In this document: piece by piece, positions 1 through 9,158 of the stretch
Position numbering within the stretch: position 1 is the stretch's first letter
Layout: each line of letters starts with the position of its first letter
DNA from: Occultella gossypii
GTDB lineage: Bacteria; Actinomycetota; Actinomycetes; Actinomycetales; Beutenbergiaceae
Direction: 5' to 3'
NCBI RefSeq assembly: GCF_019947135.1
Contig: NZ_JAGSHT010000010.1
Span: 124,001 to 188,000 of the forward strand
DNA length: 64,000 nt
Translations under genes and position numbers: made by a program
The notes under the pieces: generated by a model
Databases searched by the model: none
What the model was told of the DNA's origin: nothing
What the model saw: only the letters and a program-made list of their open reading frames with translations

Positions 1-167
1 CTCGGGTCCTCGGCGGAGAGCACAATGCCGCTGGTGTCCGGTGCCGCCTCCACCCCGCGTTGCACCGCGCCGTCCGTCGGCAGGCTCGCGCAGCCCGCGA
101 TCGCGGCGAGCGCGAGGATGACGACGGCGGCCCGCGCCTTCCGGGTCATGGTTGCGTTCGCGGTCAT
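1..167 (-). CDS. lpqB: LpqB lipoprotein, N-terminal fragment cut by the window edge
   Basis: Only the first 55 codons are visible; the gene runs off the left edge. Translation starts at the ATG at 167, and the ATGA overlaps the mtrB stop codon, so the two are translationally coupled; AGGAGG lies just upstream. The product starts with a short charged stretch, a hydrophobic segment and a lipobox ending AIAGC, as in a secreted lipoprotein. In actinobacteria the gene directly after mtrB is lpqB, whose product interacts with the MtrB sensor outside the membrane. The call rests on the lipobox and on gene order, because the diagnostic GerMN and propeller domains lie outside the window. Confidence 0.85.
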   Translation of the reverse strand, partial: MTANATMTRKARAAVVILALAAIAGCASLPTDGAVQRGVEAAPDTSGIVLSAEDP

Positions 168-1903
168 CCGTTGACCTCCTCGTGGCTGGTGGGCGATTCC
201 GGGTGCAGGTCGGGCAGCGCGGCCGGGTTCGCGGCGGAGGTGTCGTCGGGCGGCTCCAGGTTCGGGTCGGACCGCACCGGACGCAGCGCGAGCGGGTGCG
301 TGGTGATCGACTGGCCGGCCCGGCGGGGCAGGGAGAGCCGGAACGCGGCCCCCTCGCCCGGGCTCCCCCAGGCCTCCAGGTCGCCGCCGTGCAGCCGGGC
401 GTCCTCGAGGGAGATCGCCAGGCCGAGGCCGGTGCCGCCGAGAGTGCGTGCCCGGGCCGGGTCGGCGCGCCAGAACCGGTCGAACACGTGCTCGGCCTCC
501 ATCGCGGTCATCCCGATGCCGTGGTCGCGGACCACCACGTCCACGACGCGGGCGTCCACGCCGACGAGGACGTCGATCGGCCCTCCCTCGCCGTGCTCGA
601 TGGCGTTGACGATCAGGTTGCGGAGCACCCGCTCGACGCGCCGCTGATCGATGTCCGCGGTGCAGGAGCTCGAGGCCAGGTGCATGACGAGCTCGGAGCC
701 GCGGTTCGCCGCGAGTGGCGCGGTCAGGTCCACGACCCGGCGGACCACCTCGCGCACGTCCGCCTCCTCGGCCTCGAGGGTCGCGGCGCCGGCGTCGAAC
801 CGCGAGATCTCCAGGAGGTCGGCGAGGAGTGCCTCGAACCGGTCCAGCTGGGTCTGCAACAGTTCGGCCGATCGGGCCTGCACCGGGGTGAACTCGTCGC
901 GGGCGTGGTAGAGGACCTCGGAGGCCATCCGCACGGTGGTCAGCGGCGTGCGCAGTTCGTGCGAGACGTCGGAGACGAAGCGCTGCTGCATCAGGGACAG
1001 GTTCGCGAGCCGCTCGATCTGGTGCTGCAGGCTCTCGGCCATCTCGTTGAAGGAGCGCCCGAGCAGCGCGAGCTCGTCGTCGCCGCGCACCTGCATGCGT
1101 TCGGTGAGGTGACCGTGGGCGAGTCGCTCCGCCGTCCGGGCCGCCTGCTGGACCGGGTCGAGGACCTGCCGGGTCAGGTACCAGGCCATCGCGAGCAACA
1201 GCACCAGCAGACTCACCGCACCGACGGTGAGGACCCCCTGCAGCAGGTCCAGGTTCTGCTGCTCCGCGCCGAGGCTGTAGATGAGGTACAGCTCGTACTC
1301 ACCGGCCAGCGGAAGGGTGACCGCCGAGCCGACCGCGATCCCGGGGGTGACGCCGCCGTCGGAGCGCGGGATCGCGACCGACTGCCAGGCCTGGAAGTGG
1401 TCGGCCTGGACGCGCTCGCGCAGTTCCGGGGAGATCAGGGGCCGCAGCGAGTCGTTCGTGGACGGGTCAAGGATGAGCGCCGGAGTGTTCGGGGAGCGCA
1501 TCAGGAACACACCGGAGCTGCCCGCCGAGGTCTCCTGCAGTCCCGCCACCATGTCGGTCGCGAGCTGCTGGACCTCCTGGGTGGAGGAGACCGTCGAGGC
1601 GTCGAACTGCTGCTGGGCCAGGTCCGCCCGGGTCGCGGCGTCGGCGAGGACCTGGTCGCGGCGGTCGTCGAAGAGCCCGTCGCGGATCTGCGCGGACAGC
1701 AGCAGACCGAGCAGCGCCAGTGCGATCACGCCGACGGCGACCGTGGTGCTGGCCACGCGCAGGCGCAGCGAGCGCCGCCAGGCCAGGAGCGCGAGCCGGG
1801 CCCGGACCCGGAGCAGCCGGCGCCAACGCTCGGCGCGCCGCCGCACTCCCGCGAAGGCGTCGGCGCGCGGGGGCGGGTCCGCCCCACCCGCCGCGTCGGT
1901 CAT
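164..1903 (-). CDS. mtrB: Sensor histidine kinase MtrB
   Basis: Membrane sensor kinase of the MtrAB two-component system, which in actinobacteria links envelope or osmotic state to cell-wall and division genes. The 579 residues hold a first membrane segment at about 50-70, an extracytoplasmic sensor region, a second segment at about 222-242, a HAMP region, the HisKA box FVSDVSHELRTP with His315, and an HATPase domain with the N box (NLIVNAIEHG), the G1 motif DHGIGM and the G2 motif GGTGLGLAI. The start ATG overlaps the mtrA stop by four bases and its own stop overlaps the lpqB start, so mtrA-mtrB-lpqB is a tight operon. Length and order match the family. Confidence 0.96.
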   Translation of the reverse strand: MTDAAGGADPPPRADAFAGVRRRAERWRRLLRVRARLALLAWRRSLRLRVASTTVAVGVIALALLGLLLSAQIRDGLFDDRRDQVLADAATRADLAQQQFDASTVSSTQEVQQLATDMVAGLQETSAGSSGVFLMRSPNTPALILDPSTNDSLRPLISPELRERVQADHFQAWQSVAIPRSDGGVTPGIAVGSAVTLPLAGEYELYLIYSLGAEQQNLDLLQGVLTVGAVSLLVLLLAMAWYLTRQVLDPVQQAARTAERLAHGHLTERMQVRGDDELALLGRSFNEMAESLQHQIERLANLSLMQQRFVSDVSHELRTPLTTVRMASEVLYHARDEFTPVQARSAELLQTQLDRFEALLADLLEISRFDAGAATLEAEEADVREVVRRVVDLTAPLAANRGSELVMHLASSSCTADIDQRRVERVLRNLIVNAIEHGEGGPIDVLVGVDARVVDVVVRDHGIGMTAMEAEHVFDRFWRADPARARTLGGTGLGLAISLEDARLHGGDLEAWGSPGEGAAFRLSLPRRAGQSITTHPLALRPVRSDPNLEPPDDTSAANPAALPDLHPESPTSHEEVNG

Positions 1904-2583
1904 CGCACGGGGGTGCCGGCCCGGTATCCGACGCCACGCACGGTCACCACGACCTCCGGGTTCTCCGGGTCCTTCTCCACCTTCGCGCGCAGCCGCTGGA
2001 CGTGCACGTTGACGAGCCGGGTGTCCGCCTGGTGCCGGTAGCCCCAGACCTGCTCGAGGAGTACCTCGCGGGAGAACACCTGCCAGGGCTTGCGCGCCAA
2101 CGCCACGATCAGGTCGAACTCGAGCGGGGTGAGGTTGATGGCCTCGCTGTCACGCGTGACCCGGTGCCCGGGGACGTCGATGGCCAGGTCCGCGATCAGC
2201 AGCTGCTCGGTGCCCTGGGTCTCGCCGTGGCGTAGCCGCGCGCGGATCCGGGCGACGAGCTCGGTGGGCTTGAACGGCTTCGCGATGTAGTCGTCGGCGC
2301 CGGCCTCCAAGCCCTTGACCACATCGGTGGTGTCGCTCTTGGCGGTCAGCATCACGATCGGCACACCGGACTCGGCGCGGATCCGCCGGCAGATCTCGAT
2401 GCCGTCCATGCCGGGCAGCATCAGGTCCAGCAGCACCAGATCCGGCTCCACGGTCCGGAACGCATCCACCGCCTTCGCGCCGTCGGCGCAGAAGGAGGCC
2501 TCGAAGTTCTCCGACTGCAGGACGATCCCGATCATCTCCGAGAGGGCGGCGTCATCATCGACCACGAGCACACGTGCATTCAT
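1900..2583 (-). CDS. mtrA: DNA-binding response regulator MtrA
   Basis: OmpR/PhoB-type response regulator of 227 residues, partner of MtrB. The receiver domain starts MNARVLVVDDD, with phospho-acceptor Asp53 in LVLLDLMLPGMDG, a conserved Thr in MLTAK and Lys in AKPFKP; the winged-helix DNA-binding domain covers about residues 130-225 and ends VRGVGYRAG. The frame stays open upstream, but the ATG at 2583 is chosen because it places the receiver domain exactly at the N terminus. No clear Shine-Dalgarno precedes it; a CACGAT hexamer ends 7 bases upstream, so a leaderless transcript is possible. It is divergent from the gene at 2681. Confidence 0.96.
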   Translation of the reverse strand: MNARVLVVDDDAALSEMIGIVLQSENFEASFCADGAKAVDAFRTVEPDLVLLDLMLPGMDGIEICRRIRAESGVPIVMLTAKSDTTDVVKGLEAGADDYIAKPFKPTELVARIRARLRHGETQGTEQLLIADLAIDVPGHRVTRDSEAINLTPLEFDLIVALARKPWQVFSREVLLEQVWGYRHQADTRLVNVHVQRLRAKVEKDPENPEVVVTVRGVGYRAGTPVR

Positions 2584-2680
2584 GCGCCCTATCGTGACAC
2601 CTTCGCGCGAGGAGGGGGCGCGACCACGCTCATGCAAAGATGAACGCGGCGCACCGCCGACGAAGGAGAAAGACCATCCC

Positions 2681-3916
2681 ATGACCGAGCGTGGAGAGCC
2701 CACACCGCCCCGGCCGGACCCGAACGGGACCGGGCCGACGGGCTGGGGCGATGTCAGCCCCGGCGGCTACGGGACCACGCCGGGGCAGCCCGGCGAGTAT
2801 GACCAGGGGCAGCCCGGGGGGTACCCACAGGGTCAGCCGGGCGGCTACCCGCAGGGCCAGCAGCAGCCCCCGCACCAACCCGGCCAGTACGGCACGCCAC
2901 CGCCCGGACCGGCCGGACCTCCGCCGTCGGGCTCCTACGGTCAGTACGGGCCAGTCGACCCGAGCGCGAACATGACCCCGTTGGGGCCGGCGCCGCAGCC
3001 TGGCATCATCCCGCTGCGGCCGCTCACCCTCGGCGAGATCTACGACGGCGCGTTCCGCTCGATCCGGGCCAACCCCACCGTGATGTTCGTGCTCGCCGCC
3101 ATCGTGGTCGCGGTCCTCGGCGTGATCCAGGCGATCGCCACCTGGGGCACCTTCGAGCAGCTGAACGAGACGCTCCGCAACTTCGACCCGATGGTGTCCG
3201 ACTCCGAGGCCCTCGACAACATCACCGCGACGCTGCAGTCGCAGCTGCTCGCCACCGGGGTGTCCGGGCTGCTCTCGTTCGTGGTCTCGACGATCCTGAC
3301 CGGGGTGCTGATCCACTCGGTGAGCCAGTCGGTGATCGGCCGGAAGATGAGCCTCGCCGACGTGTGGCAGGCGGTCAAGCCGCAGATCGGACGCCTGCTG
3401 CTGCTCACCCTCGTGATCCTGCTGCTCGTGGCGCTGGTGACCTTCGTGTTCGTCGGCATCATCGTGCTGGCGGCCGCGTCCGGGTCGCTCAGCGTGATCG
3501 CGATCGCGGGGATCCTCGGGGTGCTGGGGCTCCTCGCGGCACTGGCCTTCGTCATCACCGTCACGGTGCTGGCGACGCCCGTACTGGTCCTCGAGCGGTC
3601 CGGCGTCCTCGCCGCGCTGAAGCGGTCCTGGAAGCTCACCCTGCCGACGTTCTGGCGGGTGTTCGGCATCTACCTGCTCACGACGATCCTGATCGGGATC
3701 CTGGCCCAGGTCATCACCTACCCGCTGCAGCTGATCGGGCAGGCGATCGGTGGCTTCGGCACCCTCACGACCATCCTCACCCTCGCCGGCGGCGTGATCG
3801 CGTCCGCCCTGACCACGCCGTTCCTGGCCGCGGTGGTGGCTCTGCTGTACATCGACATCCGGATCCGCACCGAGGCCCTGGACGTGGACCTCGCCGCGGC
3901 GGCCGAGGCACCATGA
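2681..3916 (+). CDS. Multi-pass membrane protein with Pro/Gly/Gln-rich N-terminal tail (GDPD membrane-domain family)
   Basis: 411-residue protein beginning after an AAGGAG site at 2663-2668. Residues 1 to about 105 are low complexity, with PGQPGGYPQGQ-type units, and are probably cytoplasmic and disordered. The rest has about six hydrophobic segments and the phrase LRPLTLGEIYDGAFRSIRANP, typical of actinobacterial proteins annotated as glycerophosphoryl diester phosphodiesterase membrane domain. No phosphodiesterase catalytic domain is present, so enzymatic activity should not be assumed. It is the first gene of a coupled chain with the DUF4129, DUF4350, MoxR and DUF58 genes (ATGA overlap with the next gene), which suggests a membrane partner of that module. 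Function unknown. Confidence 0.85.
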   Translation: MTERGEPTPPRPDPNGTGPTGWGDVSPGGYGTTPGQPGEYDQGQPGGYPQGQPGGYPQGQQQPPHQPGQYGTPPPGPAGPPPSGSYGQYGPVDPSANMTPLGPAPQPGIIPLRPLTLGEIYDGAFRSIRANPTVMFVLAAIVVAVLGVIQAIATWGTFEQLNETLRNFDPMVSDSEALDNITATLQSQLLATGVSGLLSFVVSTILTGVLIHSVSQSVIGRKMSLADVWQAVKPQIGRLLLLTLVILLLVALVTFVFVGIIVLAAASGSLSVIAIAGILGVLGLLAALAFVITVTVLATPVLVLERSGVLAALKRSWKLTLPTFWRVFGIYLLTTILIGILAQVITYPLQLIGQAIGGFGTLTTILTLAGGVIASALTTPFLAAVVALLYIDIRIRTEALDVDLAAAAEAP

Positions 3917-4617
3917 CGGCTGCGCCGGCGGCGGGGGCCCGACTGGCGATTCTCCCGCGCGAGGTCCCGCTCGACCCATCGGCGGACGAGGCCCGGGACT
4001 GGGCGGAGGCCGAGCTCGCCAAGGTGATCTACAACGACCAGCCGAGCCTGTGGGACCGGTTCCTGCGCTGGCTGGGCGACCTGTGGGAGGCGATCACCTC
4101 CGCCAACACGGCGCTCGGTCCGATCTTCCTGCCGTTGCTGATCCTGCTCATCATCGGCGTGATCGTCGCCGTTGTGCTGCTCGTCGGCGGGCCGGTCCGA
4201 CGGCGGAGGTTGCGTTCTGCCGAACGCACCAGTTTCGACGTGCTCGACGGGGACGTCCGCGACGCCAGGGCGCTGCGCGCCGCGGCGGACGCGGCGGCCG
4301 CCGCCGGTGACCATGCGTTGGCCGTGCTGGAACGCTTCCGGGCGATCGTGCGGTCCCTGGACGAGCGGACGATCCTCGAGGACCGGCTCGGCCGGACCGC
4401 TCGCGAGGCCGCGGCCGCGGCCTCGGAGCGCCTGCCGAGCTGCTCCGACGACCTGCACCGCGCCGCGGACCTGTTCGACGAGGTCTGCTACGGCCACATC
4501 GAGCCGACCGCGCGCGAGGACACCTGGCTGCGCGAGGTGGATCGCACGGTCGCGGCCACCAGGCCGACCCGGGCCTCCGCCACCGGCCCCGCCGACGCCT
4601 GGGCGGCGGCCCGATGA
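3913..4617 (+). CDS. DUF4129 domain membrane protein
   Basis: 234-residue protein starting at the ATG at 3913, which overlaps the previous stop codon. The N-terminal region carries an amphipathic stretch (WDRFLRWLGDLWEAI), followed by one strong membrane segment at about residues 70-95 and a cytoplasmic helical domain with RTAREAAAAA and HRAADLFDEVCYG, the usual DUF4129 signature ending. Such domains are found next to MoxR/DUF58 genes and, in other phyla, at the C terminus of transglutaminase-like proteins. The role is not established; the operon position points to the MoxR-centred envelope module. Both ends overlap the neighbouring genes by four bases. Confidence 0.88.
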   Translation: MTAAPAAGARLAILPREVPLDPSADEARDWAEAELAKVIYNDQPSLWDRFLRWLGDLWEAITSANTALGPIFLPLLILLIIGVIVAVVLLVGGPVRRRRLRSAERTSFDVLDGDVRDARALRAAADAAAAAGDHALAVLERFRAIVRSLDERTILEDRLGRTAREAAAAASERLPSCSDDLHRAADLFDEVCYGHIEPTAREDTWLREVDRTVAATRPTRASATGPADAWAAAR

Positions 4618-5840
4618 GCGGCACGGCCACCGACCGGGGTGCGCCCGCCGCGGGCGCGCCCGGCCCTTCGATCCTCGCGCTCGGCCGGCGCGTGGACGCA
4701 CCGGAACCTGCGGACTCCGCGCCCGAGCGGACGAACCGGCGCACCGTGATCGTCGTCGTGCTCGCCGTCGTGGTCCTGATCCTCGCGGCCGTGGCGCTCG
4801 GGCGCGGTGGCCAGTCCCGCTCCGACATCCCGCTGGCCCCGAACAACCCCGAACCCGAGGGAGCGCGGGCCGCCGCGCAGATCCTCGGTGAACACGGCGT
4901 CGATGTCACCCTCGTGACCCGGACGTCGGCCGTGCTCGCGCAGGACGCGGCGGACACCACCCTCGTGATCGTCGGCGCCGACGAACTGAACTCGGACCAG
5001 ATGACCGCCCTAGCCGAGACCCGGGCCGACGTGGTCCTGCTCGGGCTCGGGTACGCCTCATTCGAGGACCTGACCTCGGCCGTCGAGGTCGAGGCCGGCG
5101 GGACCCGGGCAGCGCGCCCGGCCGAGTGCGCGGACCCGGACGCCGAGGCCGCGGGCACCATCGATACGGCCGGGCCCGGGATCACCGGCCTCAGCCGCGT
5201 CGAGATCTGCTTCCCGTTCGAGGACGGGGCCGGCGCCTACGCCGTCTGGGAGGAGGCGGGTCGCACCTGGCGCGCGCTGCCGAACGGGTTCGCGGCCTCG
5301 AACGAAGGGCTCGCCCTGGAGGGCAACGCCGCCCTCGTGCTACGAGCCCTCGGCCAGCACGAGCAGCTGCTCTGGTACGTGCCGGACCCGAACGACCCGT
5401 TCACGCTGGGCGACGAGGCGTCGGCGCCGCAGACGTTCTTCCTGCCCGACGCCGTCGTCTACCAGCTCCTCGTCGTGGCACTGGCCGTGGTGCTCTGGCG
5501 CGGCCGCCGCCTCGGGCGCGTGGTCGTCGAGCCGCTGCCCGTCGTGGTCCGCGCCGCTGAGACCACCCGCGGGCGCGGCCGGCTGTACCGGCGCGCCGGT
5601 GCGCACGCCCACGCCGGCGCGGCCCTGCGGGCCGGAGCCCTCGCCCGGGTCGGCGCCCGGATCGGGCTGCCGACCTCCGCCGCCCCCGACCAGGTCATCG
5701 AGTCACTGGTCCGGGCCACCGGCCGGAGCCCCGACGAGCTCGAACATCTCCTGTACGGACCACCACCGACCGACGACGCATCTCTCGTCGCTCTCACCCA
5801 AGCCCTGGACACCATGGAAAGCGAGGTTCATCGCGCATGA
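4614..5840 (+). CDS. DUF4350 domain membrane protein
   Basis: 408 residues. A basic N terminus is followed by a membrane segment at about 43-62 (RRTVIVVVLAVVVLILAA), an extracytoplasmic DUF4350 region with the family phrase PNNPEPEGARAAAQILGEHG, and a second membrane segment at about 283-297 (VVYQLLVVALAVVLW) leading to a basic cytoplasmic tail. The fold of DUF4350 resembles the GldG/ABC-transporter-auxiliary receptor type, but no catalytic residues are recognisable. Translationally coupled on both sides (ATGA at 4614 and 5837). Commonly linked to MoxR and DUF58 genes; its own role is unknown. Confidence 0.88.
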   Translation: MSGTATDRGAPAAGAPGPSILALGRRVDAPEPADSAPERTNRRTVIVVVLAVVVLILAAVALGRGGQSRSDIPLAPNNPEPEGARAAAQILGEHGVDVTLVTRTSAVLAQDAADTTLVIVGADELNSDQMTALAETRADVVLLGLGYASFEDLTSAVEVEAGGTRAARPAECADPDAEAAGTIDTAGPGITGLSRVEICFPFEDGAGAYAVWEEAGRTWRALPNGFAASNEGLALEGNAALVLRALGQHEQLLWYVPDPNDPFTLGDEASAPQTFFLPDAVVYQLLVVALAVVLWRGRRLGRVVVEPLPVVVRAAETTRGRGRLYRRAGAHAHAGAALRAGALARVGARIGLPTSAAPDQVIESLVRATGRSPDELEHLLYGPPPTDDASLVALTQALDTMESEVHRA

Positions 5841-7768
5841 GCAACCCCACCGGGCCGAACGAACCAACTCCGCCCAGCGAAGCACCCGACCCCACCGAGG
5901 CGGCCGCCGGCGCTTCCGCGGAGGCGGCCGCCGGGTCGAGGCACAGGGTTCCGGCCGAGGCAGAGGGTCCTGAGGTTCTGCCTCAGCCGGAACCCCGTGT
6001 CTCAGCGGGTTCCGGCGGTGAGCCGGGCGACGCGACGCAGGTCGTCTCGCGGGAGGAGCTGCGTGCCGCCCGCGAGCGGGCCGAGGCTGCGACGGACGCG
6101 GCTGGGGCCGGTGCATCCTCGCAAGCACCACTGGTTGAGCGGCCGGTCGCCGACGCGACGCAGGTCGTCTCCCCCGAGGAACTGCGCGCCGCCCGCGAGA
6201 GCGCCGCGGCCGCCACGCAGCAGCCCGGCTACGGTCAGGCCAGCCAGGCACCCGGTCAGTACGGGCAGTCGCTCGGCTACGGCCAGACCGGCCAGGCACC
6301 GGCGGGTCCGGGCCACGGCCAAGCCCCTCAGGCGCAGGCGGACCCGAGCTACGGCCACGCCAACCAGGCACAGGCGAACCCGAGCTATGGCCACGCCAGC
6401 CAGGCACAGGACCCGAGCTACGGCCAAGCCAGTCAGTCGGCCGGACAGTACGGTCAGTCGCTCGGCTACGGCCAGACCGGCGGCCAGGCGCCGGCCAGCC
6501 CGGGCTACGACCAGGCTGGTCCGGCCCAAGCCGGCGCCGGCTACGCACAGGCGGTGCAGGCAGGCCAGAACTCCCCGCAGGGCCAGGGCTACCAGCAGGG
6601 TCAGGGTCAGGGTCAGGGTCAGGGTCAGGGTCAGGGTCAGGGTCAGGGTCAGGGTCAGTACACGGTGCCGGGTCAGGGCCAGACCCCGGGCCAGTACGGG
6701 CAGCTGAACCCCGCGTACCAGGGCGCGCCCGGACACGCGGCTCCGGTCCAGGCCCCTGGCTACGGCGAGCCGGCGCAGCAGCCCGGTGCGCCCGTACCGA
6801 CGGCCGAGCCGATCGTGGAGTCCCCGGCCCGCAGGAAGCTCGCCGGTGTGCGCGCGGAGGTCGCGAAGTCGGTGGTCGGTCAGGAGGCGGCGGTGACCGG
6901 TCTCGTCATCGCGCTGCTGTGCCGCGGCCACGTGCTGCTCGAGGGCGTGCCCGGGGTGGCCAAGACACTGCTCACCCGAACCCTCGGTGCGGCCCTGGAC
7001 CTGGAGATGAAGCGGGTCCAGTTCACGCCTGACCTGATGCCCGGCGACATCACCGGCTCGCTGATCTACGACGCACGCACCGCCGAGTTCTCCTTCCGGG
7101 AGGGCCCGGTGTTCACGAACCTGATGCTCGCGGACGAGATCAACAGGACCCCGCCGAAGACCCAGGCCTCCCTGCTCGAGGCGATGGAGGAACGGCAGGT
7201 CACCGTGGACGGTGACCCGCGGCCGCTGCCGGACCCGTTCGTGGTGATCGCCACGCAGAACCCGGTCGAGTACGAGGGCACCTATCCGCTGCCCGAGGCG
7301 CAGCTCGACCGCTTCCTGCTCAAGCTGATCCTGCCGCTGCCGGGCCGCAGCGAGGAGATCGAGATCATCAACCGGCACGCGCACGCCTTCGACCCCCGTG
7401 ACCTCAAGGCCGCCGGCGTCACCGAGGTCGCCGACGCCGACGATCTGGAGGCTGCCCGAGCGGAGGTCGCGAAGGTGCAGGTGGGGCCGGAGGTGCTCGC
7501 GTACATCGTCGACATCTGCCGGGCGACACGGACCTCCCCGTCCCTCTCGCTCGGGGTCTCGCCCCGTGGCGCGACGGCGCTGCTGGCCACCTCCCGCGCG
7601 TGGGCGTGGCTGTCCGGCCGCACGTTCGTCACCCCGGACGACGTGAAGTCGCTCGTGCACCCGACATTGCGGCACCGCGTTCAGCTGCGTGCCGAGGCCG
7701 AGCTCGAGGGAGTCAGCGCGGAGACCGTCCTCGACGGGATCCTGGGGTCGGTCCCGGTACCACGCTGA
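5837..7768 (+). CDS. MoxR-family AAA+ ATPase with a long Gln/Gly repeat N-terminal extension
   Basis: 643 residues. About 320 form an N-terminal low-complexity region: two copies of an ATQVVS(R/P)EELRAARE unit, many YGQASQA-type repeats, and ten GQ dipeptides coded by a perfect hexamer repeat. The AAA_3 ATPase follows, with Walker A GVPGVAKT at about 371-378, Walker B LMLADEIN at about 429-436, the sensor phrase [25 protein letters not shown] and the lid domain. MoxR proteins are thought to act as chaperones or insertases for DUF58/VWA partners, and a DUF58 gene follows with a TGATG overlap. The extension is far longer than in ordinary MoxR proteins of about 320 residues. Confidence 0.94.
   Translation: MSNPTGPNEPTPPSEAPDPTEAAAGASAEAAAGSRHRVPAEAEGPEVLPQPEPRVSAGSGGEPGDATQVVSREELRAARERAEAATDAAGAGASSQAPLVERPVADATQVVSPEELRAARESAAAATQQPGYGQASQAPGQYGQSLGYGQTGQAPAGPGHGQAPQAQADPSYGHANQAQANPSYGHASQAQDPSYGQASQSAGQYGQSLGYGQTGGQAPASPGYDQAGPAQAGAGYAQAVQAGQNSPQGQGYQQGQGQGQGQGQGQGQGQGQGQYTVPGQGQTPGQYGQLNPAYQGAPGHAAPVQAPGYGEPAQQPGAPVPTAEPIVESPARRKLAGVRAEVAKSVVGQEAAVTGLVIALLCRGHVLLEGVPGVAKTLLTRTLGAALDLEMKRVQFTPDLMPGDITGSLIYDARTAEFSFREGPVFTNLMLADEINRTPPKTQASLLEAMEERQVTVDGDPRPLPDPFVVIATQNPVEYEGTYPLPEAQLDRFLLKLILPLPGRSEEIEIINRHAHAFDPRDLKAAGVTEVADADDLEAARAEVAKVQVGPEVLAYIVDICRATRTSPSLSLGVSPRGATALLATSRAWAWLSGRTFVTPDDVKSLVHPTLRHRVQLRAEAELEGVSAETVLDGILGSVPVPR
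6599..6658 (+). repeat. Perfect hexanucleotide repeat GGTCAG x10 inside the MoxR gene
   Basis: Ten uninterrupted copies of GGTCAG, in frame and coding (Gly-Gln)10 from codon 255. The unit length is a multiple of three, so slippage would change protein length without a frameshift. Flanking codons encode the same residues with varied codons, so the identity is at DNA level and not only in the protein. Confidence 0.97.
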
Positions 7769-9060
7769 TGGCGATCTCCGTCCGCACGGTCGCGCTCCTT
7801 GCGCTGGGCCTGATCCCGGTCCTGCTGCTGCCCGAGGTGGGCACGGTGCTGACCTGGTTGGGCCTGGTCGTGGTGCTCGTGGTCGTCGACCTGGTCATCG
7901 CGGCACCGCCGAGAGGGCTGGAGATCGAACGGCGCCCGCTCGGCTCGGTCCGGCTGACCGAGCCCGCGGAGTCGGTGCTGACCGTCACGAACCCGTCCGG
8001 GCGGACGATGCGGGCCTTGATCCGGGACGCCTGGCAGCCGACGGCGGGCAATGGCCAGAACCGGCACCGGGTGACGATCCCCTCCGGGGAGGCCCGCCGG
8101 ACCCGGACTGCATTGCTGCCCACGCGCCGCGGGGACCTGCAGGCGGACCTGGTCACCGTGCGCTCCGTCGGCCCGCTCGGGCTGGCCGCCCGGCAGGCCT
8201 CGATCACCGTGCCCGGGCACCTGCGGGTGCTTCCGGAGTTCCGGTCCCGGCGGCACCTGCCCTCGCGCCTGGCACGCCTACGGGAAATGGACGGGCGCTC
8301 GGCCGTCAATGTCCGCGGACCCGGCACCGAGTTCGACTCACTGCGCGAATATGTGATCGGCGACGACGTCCGGGCCATCGACTGGCGGGCGACCGCCCGC
8401 CGGGCCGACGTCGTGGTGCGGACCTGGCGTCCCGAACGGGACCGTCGCGTGTTCATGGTCCTGGACCTGTCCCGACTCTCGGCCGTGCGACTCGGCGAGG
8501 CGCCCCGGCTGGACGCCAGCATCGAGGCCGCCCTACTCCTCGCGGCCCTCGCCTCCAAGGCCGGTGACCGGGTGGAACTCGTAGCCATCGACCGCGCCGT
8601 CCGGGCCCGGGTGAGCGGCACCCACGGACCGGCGATCATGGCGAAGATGGCCGATGCCCTCGCCCCGGTGCACCCGACCCTGGTCGAGCCGGACTGGACC
8701 GCGGTGACCCAGGTCATCCGGGACCGGCTCTCCCAGCGCTCGCTCGTGGTGCTCCTGACCGCGCTCGAGCCCGGCGCCATCGACTCCGGCCTGGCACCCG
8801 TGGTCGCGGCCTTGTCCAAGGATCACCAGGTGGTCCTCGCCTCTGCCACGGATCCCGACACCGACCTGCTCCGGCAGGCCCGGGAGTCCTCTGCGGACCT
8901 GTTCGACGCCGCCGCCGCCGAGCGCGGCGAGCTCGAGCGTCGCGCCGTCGCCACCCGGATGCGCCGCGTCGGCGCCGAGGTGGTCGAGCGCCTGCCCGAC
9001 GACCTCGCGCCCGCCCTCGCGGACACCTATCTCGCACTCAAGGCCGCCGGCCGGCTCTGA
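7768..9060 (+). CDS. DUF58 domain protein
   Basis: 430 residues. Two membrane segments lie within the first 50 residues (VALLALGLIPVLLLPEVGTV and the next hydrophobic run), then a beta-rich region and the DUF58 signature GPGTEFDSLREYVIGDDVRAIDW followed by the degenerate VWA-like domain (FMVLDLSRLS). DUF58 proteins are the usual partners of MoxR ATPases in bacterial envelope modules. The ATG at 7768 overlaps the MoxR stop codon. It is the last gene of the five-gene chain; no obvious terminator hairpin was found immediately downstream. Confidence 0.94.
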   Translation: MAISVRTVALLALGLIPVLLLPEVGTVLTWLGLVVVLVVVDLVIAAPPRGLEIERRPLGSVRLTEPAESVLTVTNPSGRTMRALIRDAWQPTAGNGQNRHRVTIPSGEARRTRTALLPTRRGDLQADLVTVRSVGPLGLAARQASITVPGHLRVLPEFRSRRHLPSRLARLREMDGRSAVNVRGPGTEFDSLREYVIGDDVRAIDWRATARRADVVVRTWRPERDRRVFMVLDLSRLSAVRLGEAPRLDASIEAALLLAALASKAGDRVELVAIDRAVRARVSGTHGPAIMAKMADALAPVHPTLVEPDWTAVTQVIRDRLSQRSLVVLLTALEPGAIDSGLAPVVAALSKDHQVVLASATDPDTDLLRQARESSADLFDAAAAERGELERRAVATRMRRVGAEVVERLPDDLAPALADTYLALKAAGRL

Positions 9061-9158
9061 CCCGCCCAGATCCGCCGCGAGAGCGCGGAAGTCGGCAGCC
9101 GCCACAGCACACCCGCGCAACGATCCGGTATCGACGCCAGTCCGGTTAGTGGCAGCCA

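Noticed and set aside
152-2041. Long plus-strand reading frame of 629 codons opposite mtrB and mtrA
   Set aside because: Arg/Gly/Val-rich low-complexity antisense frame of the strongly supported mtrAB genes; a result of high GC content.
2630-3979. 449-codon minus-strand frame opposite the GDPD-membrane protein gene
   Set aside because: Arg/His/Asp-rich shadow with no start context; the plus-strand protein has clear membrane segments and family phrases.
6599-6658. CRISPR array
   Set aside because: The unit is 6 bp, in frame and without spacers; it is a coding microsatellite.
6002-7675. 557-codon minus-strand frame opposite the MoxR gene, with LTLTLTLT repeats
   Set aside because: Mirror of the GGTCAG repeat and of the MoxR coding sequence; no family signature.
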